From: DATKWF01 sp035529715
GTDB lineage: Bacteria; Chloroflexota; Dehalococcoidia; Dehalococcoidales; RBG-16-60-22
Length of the DNA: 5,292 nucleotides
Reading direction: 5' to 3'
NCBI GenBank assembly: GCA_035529715.1
Contig: DATKWF010000088.1
Coordinates: forward strand, 1 to 5,292
Within the stretch, counting starts at the first letter, position 1, and each line of letters begins with the position of its first letter. Positions 1 through 4,985 of this stretch are shown here, one piece after another. The notes under the pieces were generated by a model, which had not been told where the DNA came from, did no database searches, and saw nothing but the letters and a program-made list of their open reading frames with translations. Position numbers and translations under genes: made by a program.

Positions 1-448
1 ATACCTGAGCATGATTATCATTAGTAATTTGCTGCACCTCGCCGGTCCCGAGGTCGAGGAGGAATACATCGCCGGCCGACGACCAGACAACATTGCTGCC
101 GTGGATGGCCGGCGCCTGGCCGGGCATCCGGTCGGGCGATAGCTCATAGACAAGCTCTTTTCCCCGCGAGCGTAAGTTGTACGCGGCGATATACTGCTTT
201 ACTATCTTACCTCGCTCCTGTTCAGACTCTAGTCCGACCATGACGTCTTCCCAAATAGCCTGCGGAGAATATGTCCAGTTATCGCCGATTTCCCAGGCCT
301 CAACGGTCAGTTCTTTTTCCTCTTCGGGTGCTGGAGCCGGGGTAGGAGCGGGAGCCGGCGCGGGTGCCGGTATTGGCGTCGGCGGAGCGCAAGAAACAGA
401 TACTGGTAGCAAAAGTACTACTATCAATCCTATTATCAGATTTTTCAT
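1..448 (-). CDS. Pro-rich lipoprotein with TolB-like beta-propeller repeats (3' part missing)
   Basis: The frame is open from ATG at 448 to the window edge, giving 149 residues without a stop. Residues 1-19 form a signal peptide (Lys at 3, then a hydrophobic core) before Cys20. The lipobox-like VSVSC is imperfect because -3 is Ser. Residues 22-41 are an almost pure Pro-Ala/Thr linker, followed by an acidic EEEKE stretch. From about residue 86 the sequence resembles propeller blades, with NVVWSSAGDVFLLDLGTGE at about 119-137 followed by QQIT. That pattern (VVW..G.v.l.Dl.tGe..qiT) is typical of TolB/WD40-like blades in secreted bacterial proteins. I infer an exported, membrane-anchored binding protein; its ligand is unknown. 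It starts 28 nt after the ispG stop on the same strand, so co-transcription is possible. The Shine-Dalgarno is weak (GGAA at 459-456, 7 nt from ATG). The lipoprotein call is fairly sure, the propeller call moderate. Confidence 0.75.
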   Translation of the reverse strand, partial: MKNLIIGLIVVLLLPVSVSCAPPTPIPAPAPAPAPTPAPAPEEEKELTVEAWEIGDNWTYSPQAIWEDVMVGLESEQERGKIVKQYIAAYNLRSRGKELVYELSPDRMPGQAPAIHGSNVVWSSAGDVFLLDLGTGEVQQITNDNHAQV

Positions 449-476
449 TTCAACATTCCAAAGAATTTTGTTTGCT

Positions 477-1520
477 CTAGAACTTCTCCACTTCCCTCAT
501 CAGCGCACTCAATAAGTCCTTTTCCTCAACCACCCCCACCTTCTTCCCCTTCTTGAACAGGACGGCTTTGCCCTTGCCGCAGGCGATGCCGACATCGGCG
601 TCTCTGGCTTCACCGGGCCCGTTGACCACGCAGCCCATCACCGCCACCTTTATCGGCTTATTAATCTTTGCCAGCCGTTCTTCAACCTCTCCAGCTAATT
701 TTACAATATCAACTTCCGCTCGACCACAGGTGGGGCAGCTGACCAGAACCGGTCCGTGCTGGCGCAGGTCAAGACTTTTCAGTATCTCGTAACCGGCAAT
801 TACCTCTTCTCCGGGGTGGGCGGTCAGCGACACCCGGATGGTGTCACCGATGCCCATATACAGCAGTGTGCCAATGCCCACCGCACTGCGGATAACCCCT
901 TTACCAGGTAGACCGGACTCGGTAATGCCCAGGTGCAGAGGATAGGGTATCTTTTCAGCAATGCTGCGGTAGGCTTCAACGGTGGTCGGCACGTCAAAGG
1001 CTTTGAGCGAGACCTTAATCAGGTCAAAGTCAAGGCTTTCCAGCAGCCGTATCTGTTCCAAAGCAGCGTCAACCATGCGCCGGGCAACCGACAACCGGGG
1101 ACTGGCAGCTTTAGGCAGGCTGCCGGCATTCAATCCAATACGGATAGGAACACTTCTTTCTTTAGCGGCCAGCGCCACCGCCCTGACTTTCTCCGGCTCA
1201 CCGATATTGCCCGGATTCAAACGCAATCCGTCGGCACCGGCTTCCAGCGCCATCAGGGCAAGGCGGTAATCAAAGTGAATATCGGCAATTAAAGGTATGG
1301 AAATACCCTTTTTTATCGGCGCTATAGCCCGAGCCGCCTCGGCGTCGGGCACCGCCACCCGCACCAGCTCGCAGCCGCAACCCTCAAGCTCTTTGATTTG
1401 CTCAATCGTAGCCCTGACATCGCGGGTGTCGGTCTTGGTCATTGACTGCACCACTACCGGGGCACTACCGCCAATGGTCACTTTGCCGATTTGGATGGGT
1501 TTACTGATTCGCCTGGATAT
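477..1520 (-). CDS. ispG: 4-hydroxy-3-methylbut-2-en-1-yl diphosphate synthase (IspG/GcpE), apparent ATA start
   Basis: IspG reductively converts MEcPP to HMBPP in the MEP isoprenoid pathway, using a [4Fe-4S] cluster in the cytosol. The N-terminal TIM-barrel domain is recognisable from IGGSAPVVVQSMTKTDTRD (residues about 16-34). The C-terminal cluster domain carries SCPTCGR (Cys262, Cys265) and MGCVVNGPGEA (Cys297, Glu304), the expected three Cys plus Glu. It is the short two-domain bacterial form with no inserted domain. With the start at 1520 the protein has 347 residues, normal for the family. The only conventional start, GTG at 1481, has no Shine-Dalgarno and removes the conserved segment RRISKPIQIGKV. 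Upstream of that GTG the frame is open to a TGA at 1535-1533 and holds no ATG, GTG or TTG. ATA at 1520 gives Met-Ser-Arg-Arg and lies about 10 nt after GAGG. The enzyme identity is near certain; the start codon is inferred. Confidence 0.96.
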   Translation of the reverse strand: MSRRISKPIQIGKVTIGGSAPVVVQSMTKTDTRDVRATIEQIKELEGCGCELVRVAVPDAEAARAIAPIKKGISIPLIADIHFDYRLALMALEAGADGLRLNPGNIGEPEKVRAVALAAKERSVPIRIGLNAGSLPKAASPRLSVARRMVDAALEQIRLLESLDFDLIKVSLKAFDVPTTVEAYRSIAEKIPYPLHLGITESGLPGKGVIRSAVGIGTLLYMGIGDTIRVSLTAHPGEEVIAGYEILKSLDLRQHGPVLVSCPTCGRAEVDIVKLAGEVEERLAKINKPIKVAVMGCVVNGPGEARDADVGIACGKGKAVLFKKGKKVGVVEEKDLLSALMREVEKF

Positions 1521-1529
1521 GTGTATTCT

Positions 1530-1537
1530 ACCTCACC
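1530..1537 (-). promoter_or_regulatory. ispG ribosome binding site, embedded in the edge of a palindromic repeat
   Basis: On the minus strand GGGTGAGGT (core GAGG at 1534-1531) precedes the ATA at 1520 by about 10 nt. It is the only purine-rich Shine-Dalgarno candidate near the ispG N-terminus; the GTG at 1481 has none. The GTGAG within it is also the outer arm of the repeat beginning at 1531, so the repeat appears to supply the binding site. Another ATA at 1526 is too close to GAGG (about 4 nt). Confidence 0.55.
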
Positions 1538-1611
1538 CCCTTAGTCCCCCTCTCCTTCAAAGGAGAGGGGGAGGGTTACGTGAGAGGGACTTCGTCCCTC
1601 TGAAACTCCCT
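1531..1611. repeat. Composite palindromic intergenic repeat (two stem-loops)
   Basis: Two inverted repeats sit side by side in the rseP-ispG gap. The first is a perfect 13-bp C/G-rich stem: 1545-1557 pairs with 1560-1572 around CCTTCAAAGG. Outer pairing of CTCAC (1532-1536) with GTGAG (1580-1584) extends it as an imperfect palindrome. The second is AGAGGGAC (1583-1590), loop TTC, GTCCCTCT (1594-1601), an 8-bp stem, followed by GAAACTCCCT. The motif CTCACCCCC...CCCCCTCTCC-loop-GGAGAGGGGG looks like a dispersed intergenic palindrome I have seen in Chloroflexota-type genomes; that link is from memory. No target-site duplication is evident. There is no U-run after either stem on the minus strand, so it does not look like an ordinary terminator. 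A further GTCCCTCT lies outside it at 1632-1639. Confidence 0.7.
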
Positions 1612-1649
1612 GCAATTATATCCGCAGGTTTGTCCCTCTTTAATCTTCA

Positions 1650-2708
1650 TTAAGGTATTAAGCTCTCTCCACTGATAATACGGATAATATCCTGATATGT
1701 AATCGCCACAAAGAACGCCATAAGCATAGCAAAACCGATGGAGTGTACCAGCCCCTCTGTCCTGGCTGATATACGTCTGCCACGGCGAATCCACTCCAGA
1801 AGGACAAAGACAATCCTGCCGCCATCCAGAGCCGGCAGGGGTAGAATATTAATGATAGCCAGGTTAATGCTGAGAAAGGCCGCAAATTCCAGCAGCGGAC
1901 TTACCCCGGCTCTAGCCACCTCACCGGTCATCTGGGCAATACCCACCGGCCCGGTTATGGCTACCGGCATAGTGCCGATTATCATACTGATTATCCCATT
2001 CTTAAACAGGGTGAATGTTTCTATGCATTCGCCTACTCCCATGGGTATTGCCTGCCAGAAAGGATAATGCTGGCTAATTATGGCAGGATTTGACGTCTTG
2101 ATAGTTACACCAATCGCCCCCTCCCCCTCCGGCGGTCGCCACCTCGGTATTACCTGTACTTCCTCCACTGTTGAATCAGTGTGTTTGACCAGTAGGGGGA
2201 CTTCCCTGCCCATGTTGAGCTGAACATAGCGATGTATATCGCTGACGCTCTGCACTGAATTCCCATCCACCTCAAGGAGCACATCTCCAGATACAATACC
2301 TGCCCTGTTAGCCGGCGAATCAGGGGCCACATCCTTCACCAACACCTCCCCGGAGATAACCTGGTGCGGAATCATAAATGCAATAGAGAACAGGAAAAGA
2401 GGCAGCAGGAGATTCATCAGGGAACCGGAGCCAAGAACCAGCATTCTGATGCCAACACTTTTGCTGGCCAGGCTCCGTAGTACCTTGGGGTCTTCCTCAC
2501 CAGCCAGCTTAACAAAGCCACCCAGAGGTATCGCATTCAGCGAGTACTTTGTTTCACCACGTTTGATTGATAATAGCCGCGGAGGAAAACCGAGACCGAA
2601 CTCCTCCACCCTGACCCCGGAAGCTTTAGCCGTAAAGAAGTGCCCCAGCTCATGGGCAAGGACAATAACGACCAGAACGCCGAGGAAAGATAATACTGTA
2701 ATCAGCAC
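1650..2708 (-). CDS. rseP: RIP (site-2-type) zinc metalloprotease RseP
   Basis: This is an intramembrane protease of peptidase family M50B, which cleaves transmembrane anchors such as those of anti-sigma factors or signal-peptide remnants. The first membrane helix (about 1-27) carries the zinc motif HELGH (His19, Glu20, His23). FGLGFPPRL and SLNAIPLGGFVKLAGEEDP (about 37-74) are the usual following segments. A second membrane helix spans about 88-113. One PDZ domain covers about 115-195 (DVAPDSPANRAGIVSGDVLLEVDG). The third helix holds NILPLPALDGGR (287-298) with the metal-binding LDG Asp295, and the last helix is about 323-345. At 352 residues the length suits a single-PDZ RseP. The usual GP before MN reads GSLMN here. 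The start is GTG at 2708, supported by GGAG at 2719-2716 with 7 nt spacing. It overlaps the dxr stop by 7 nt, suggesting translational coupling. The true substrate is unknown. Confidence 0.95.
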   Translation of the reverse strand: MLITVLSFLGVLVVIVLAHELGHFFTAKASGVRVEEFGLGFPPRLLSIKRGETKYSLNAIPLGGFVKLAGEEDPKVLRSLASKSVGIRMLVLGSGSLMNLLLPLFLFSIAFMIPHQVISGEVLVKDVAPDSPANRAGIVSGDVLLEVDGNSVQSVSDIHRYVQLNMGREVPLLVKHTDSTVEEVQVIPRWRPPEGEGAIGVTIKTSNPAIISQHYPFWQAIPMGVGECIETFTLFKNGIISMIIGTMPVAITGPVGIAQMTGEVARAGVSPLLEFAAFLSINLAIINILPLPALDGGRIVFVLLEWIRRGRRISARTEGLVHSIGFAMLMAFFVAITYQDIIRIISGESLIP

Positions 2709-3868
2709 AGATTAACTCCATTTGCCAGATTTAAAGCCTTTTCTCTAGCCCAGCTATCAGCCGCCAGGATTTCCTCAATGTCAGGATTATTTACCGCCTG
2801 ATGCTGCTCCAGTGTACGCTCAATTATAGCAGCGATATCAATAAATCTGATGCGCCGTGACAGGAACAGTTCAACCGCCACTTCATCAGCGGCACAGAGC
2901 ACTGCCGGATAGGTACCACCCTTCCTCCCCGCTTCAATAGCCAGTCTCAGGCAGGGGAAGGTATCAGCGTCAGGCTCTGCAAAAGTCAGGTCAGTAATCT
3001 TGCTCCAGTCAATTTTAGGAAGCCGGGGATTGGGGAGGCGGTCGGGATAAGACAGGGCATACTGAATGGGCAAGCGCATGTCGGGATAGCTTAACTGGGC
3101 TTTAACCGAGCCGTCGGCAAATTCTACCATTGAATGTATTATACTCTGGGGATGGACTATAACCCTGATACCATCGTAAGGCATGCTAAACAGCCAGTGG
3201 GCCTCAATAACCTCAAGCCCCTTGTTCATCAGGGTGGCCGAGTCAATGGTAACTTTTCTCCCCATCCGCCACGACGGATGCTTCAGGGCCTGCTCAACGG
3301 TAACCTCCCCCAGCTGTGCGGGAGAATAATCACGGAAAGGACCCCCAGAAGCGGTCAGAATAATCTGGACTGGTTTTTGTGTTTCACCGTTGAGGCACTG
3401 CCATATGGCGCTGTGCTCGCTATCAACGGGCAGAATCTGTGCCCCGCTCAGTTTTGCCTCACTGGTGATAATCTCCCCAGCCATTACCAGAGATTCTTTG
3501 TTGGCCAGGGCAATATTCTTACCTGCCTTTACCGCCGCCAGCGTCGGGTTCAGCCCGGCTTTCCCCGAGGTAGCCATAACCACCATGTCCACCTGCGGAT
3601 GACCGGCAATTTCCTCCAGCGACATAAACTCGCATTCTATATCAGCCAGGCGAGCCTGTTTCTTCCTATCCTCACTATTAACCGGAGAATAATAGGCAAA
3701 CTGGGGTTTGAACTCGTTGATTTGTTCTGCCAGTAAATCAGTGTTCTGCCCCGCCGCCAGCCCAACCACGCGAAACCGCTGGGGCAAAGCCCGAACCACA
3801 TCAAGAGTCTGCCGCCCTATGGAACCAGTTGAACCCAGCACCGCCAATCGCTTCACCGAATCACCCAT
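2702..3868 (-). CDS. dxr: 1-deoxy-D-xylulose 5-phosphate reductoisomerase (Dxr/IspC)
   Basis: Dxr converts DXP to MEP with NADPH and a divalent metal, the first committed step of the MEP pathway, in the cytosol. The Rossmann motif GSTGSIG is at 12-18 and ANKESLV at 122-128. The metal ligands are Asp149 and Glu151 (VDSEHSA) and Glu219 (MNKGLE). HPSWRMG at 197-203 is the flexible substrate lid, with Trp200. All family-defining residues I can place are present, and 388 residues is the normal length. ATG at 3868 is the longest start but has only AGG four nt upstream. GTG at 3856 (giving MKRLAVLGSTGSIG) follows GGTGA closely and is a credible alternative. The gene lies 59 nt after a coiled-coil lipoprotein on the same strand and overlaps rseP. 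The dxr-rseP-ispG order is common in Gram-positive and Chloroflexota genomes, where uppS and cdsA usually precede it; they are not here. Confidence 0.97.
   Translation of the reverse strand: MGDSVKRLAVLGSTGSIGRQTLDVVRALPQRFRVVGLAAGQNTDLLAEQINEFKPQFAYYSPVNSEDRKKQARLADIECEFMSLEEIAGHPQVDMVVMATSGKAGLNPTLAAVKAGKNIALANKESLVMAGEIITSEAKLSGAQILPVDSEHSAIWQCLNGETQKPVQIILTASGGPFRDYSPAQLGEVTVEQALKHPSWRMGRKVTIDSATLMNKGLEVIEAHWLFSMPYDGIRVIVHPQSIIHSMVEFADGSVKAQLSYPDMRLPIQYALSYPDRLPNPRLPKIDWSKITDLTFAEPDADTFPCLRLAIEAGRKGGTYPAVLCAADEVAVELFLSRRIRFIDIAAIIERTLEQHQAVNNPDIEEILAADSWAREKALNLANGVNLC
2716..2719 (-). promoter_or_regulatory. rseP Shine-Dalgarno inside the end of dxr
   Basis: GGAG lies 7 nt before the GTG at 2708, within the last codons of dxr. 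It supports the GTG as the real rseP start and fits coupled translation across the GTGCTGA overlap. Confidence 0.6.
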
Positions 3869-3927
3869 AAAACCTATTTACAAAATAGACAAAAAGTCCT
3901 TTGGCATTATCTCTAAATAAATTTTAA

Positions 3928-4269
3928 TTACTTAACGATTATCTGCTGCTGGCCAGCCGCCGAGTATGCCTGAATCCGCTGCTCAATATATTGTATAAGC
4001 GTACCTTGCAGTGCACTAAGATTGTTCTGCGACGTAGTTTTGTAGTTCTCAATCAACAACTTATTCTGCAGGATTAACTGAGTGTTGCTGCTGATTGCCT
4101 GTCGGTTCTGGTTAGCAAGACTGACGATTTGCTCTAAAACCGCTCTATTGCTTTTTACTTCAGCTTCCATAGCCGCAAATTTGGGGTCAAGCTCCGAGCA
4201 CCCGCTGAATATGATTCCAGCCAGTATCATCGTCAAGATTAAATTCCAGATTATTAAAATTTTTTTCAT
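3928..4269 (-). CDS. Small coiled-coil lipoprotein with Asn-rich core positions
   Basis: I do not recognise a named family. The protein has 113 residues. MKK and a hydrophobic core (about 4-20) lead to FSGC, making Cys24 the likely lipidated residue. From about 31 to 97 it has a regular heptad register. The 'a' positions are F31, V38, L45, A52, I59, I66, I73, S80, L87 and Y94. The 'd' positions are M34, N41, I48, N55, N62, N69, Y76, N83, T90 and Q97. ISSNT at 59-63 resembles the N@d motif of trimeric coiled coils. There are no helix breakers such as proline after the signal region except Pro29, and the chain ends in Lys113. The start is secure: GAGGGAGGTGA ends 3 nt before ATG, with core GGAGG spaced 6 nt. 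By inference it is a surface-anchored oligomeric rod or spacer. Read-through into dxr is possible because no terminator is visible in the 59-nt gap. Confidence 0.85.
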   Translation of the reverse strand: MKKILIIWNLILTMILAGIIFSGCSELDPKFAAMEAEVKSNRAVLEQIVSLANQNRQAISSNTQLILQNKLLIENYKTTSQNNLSALQGTLIQYIEQRIQAYSAAGQQQIIVK

Positions 4270-4287
4270 TTTTCACCTCCCTCAAAA

Positions 4288-4316
4288 AGTATACCACAAC
4301 GAGTATTTTGTGTTCA
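4288..4316 (-). promoter_or_regulatory. Candidate sigma-70-type promoter for the coiled-coil lipoprotein
   Basis: On the minus strand TGAACA (4316-4311) and TATACT (4293-4288) are separated by 17 nt. The -10 is preceded by TGG, giving an extended TGn element. The -35 matches TTGACA at four of six positions. Transcription would begin near 4281, leaving a very short leader with the ribosome binding site close to the 5' end, which is a point against it. Confidence 0.4.
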
Positions 4317-4412
4317 GACTTTAGAATAGATATTTAAAGGCAAAGCAAATTTCGCAAGACTGTTGTATGGAAAGTGATAACAGATTAAAATAGTCTATTG
4401 GCAGATATATAA

Positions 4413-4429
4413 AAAGCTTGAAAAGCTTT
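4413..4429. other. Inverted repeat in the AT-rich divergent spacer
   Basis: AAAGCTT-GAA-AAGCTTT is a perfect 7-bp inverted repeat, also readable as a tandem AAAAGCTT pair, in the 240-nt spacer between divergent genes (4270-4509). A shorter palindrome, AATAG-T-CTATT, lies at 4389-4399. Either could be an operator half-site pair, but AT-rich DNA yields such repeats by chance. I see no other gene or RNA in the spacer. Confidence 0.25.
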
Positions 4430-4509
4430 AGATTCTGCGATTATTGCTAACCAAATTGAAGTTTCATCGTTATTAATACTGACAGGTTATAATAAGGAGG
4501 GAATAAAAG

Positions 4510-4941
4510 ATGAAATCAAAGTTAATCTTAATGTGTGCCGTAGTGGCTGTCTCAGTCTCACTACTGGCATGCTCGGCACCTGCAAAACAGGCATCAGTGG
4601 AAGTGTCCTGCGACGACTTCTACAAGCAGGCTGCCATCAGCCAGGAGGTGAAAGTACCCGCTGACAGTTCCCTGACAGTAACTCTGTGCTCCAACCCAAC
4701 CACCGGCTTCCAGTGGGAGGAAGCACAAATCAGTGACCAGACTGTGCTGCAGGAGACAAGCCACAAATTCGTCAGCCCGGAAAGTGAGCCTCCACCTCCA
4801 CCCGGAACTCCCGGTCAGGAAGTATGGACTTTCCAGACACTCAAGAAAGGCACCAGCACTATATCCATAGATTATAGCCGACCCTGGGAAGGCGGTGAAA
4901 AGGGAACCTGGAAATTTTCCCTGACCGTGGTTGTTGAATAG
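4510..4941 (+). CDS. Chagasin-type (I42) cysteine-protease inhibitor lipoprotein
   Basis: Inhibitors of family I42 (chagasin fold) block papain-like cysteine peptidases by inserting three loops into the active site. All three are visible. NPTTGFQW at 62-69 is the L2 loop. A Pro-rich GTPG segment at 99-102 leads into EVWTFQTL at 104-111 (L4). DYSRPWEGG at 121-129 is L6, with the conserved RPWE. The signal peptide (1-20) ends at LLAC, so Cys21 is probably lipidated. The protein is 143 residues, about 120 after processing, typical for the family. Two further cysteines (34 and 60) could form a disulfide. Five consecutive prolines at 94-98 expand the segment before GTPG. ATG at 4510 follows AGGAGG (4495-4500) with 9 nt spacing. 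A Pro-rich lipoprotein follows 44 nt later on the same strand. The target peptidase is unknown; none is encoded here, since RseP is a metalloprotease. Confidence 0.9.
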   Translation: MKSKLILMCAVVAVSVSLLACSAPAKQASVEVSCDDFYKQAAISQEVKVPADSSLTVTLCSNPTTGFQWEEAQISDQTVLQETSHKFVSPESEPPPPPGTPGQEVWTFQTLKKGTSTISIDYSRPWEGGEKGTWKFSLTVVVE

Positions 4942-4971
4942 AAGCCGCAAAAGCAATAGAATAAGAACAAC

Positions 4972-4979
4972 AAAGGAGG
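4972..4979 (+). promoter_or_regulatory. Strong Shine-Dalgarno before an ATA start
   Basis: AAAGGAGG is a near-perfect anti-16S match. Six nt after it comes ATA at 4986, in frame with a signal peptide and lipobox. No ATG, GTG or TTG of any frame lies within the usual 4-12 nt downstream. It therefore decides the start of the following gene. Confidence 0.7.
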
Positions 4980-4985
4980 CGAATA

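Noticed and set aside
177..515. Plus-strand ORF with a Gly-Ala-Val repeat
   Set aside because: It is the antisense reading of the Pro-Ala linker of the left lipoprotein and overlaps the ispG end. It has no ribosome binding site or recognisable domain.
1545..1601. The rseP-ispG stem-loops as an intrinsic terminator
   Set aside because: Neither stem is followed by a T-run in the minus-strand direction, and ispG starts immediately afterwards in the same operon.
1531..1640. CRISPR array from the recurring GTCCCTCT/AGAGGGAC units
   Set aside because: There are only three short copies in mixed orientation with unequal spacing and no repeat-spacer pattern.
1615..1643. TATAAT on the minus strand (1620-1615) as an internal ispG promoter
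   Set aside because: The best -35 (TTAAAG) matches only three of six positions and there is no extended -10. The hexamer lies between short CCTGC/GCAGG arms, so chance is likely.
3134..3736. 200-residue plus-strand ORF inside dxr
   Set aside because: It is wholly antisense to a clear dxr with all catalytic residues, and has no domain-like features.
4488..4493. TATAAT as the promoter of the I42 inhibitor gene
   Set aside because: Transcription would start near 4500, at the end of the Shine-Dalgarno (4495-4500), and no -35 lies at the proper distance.
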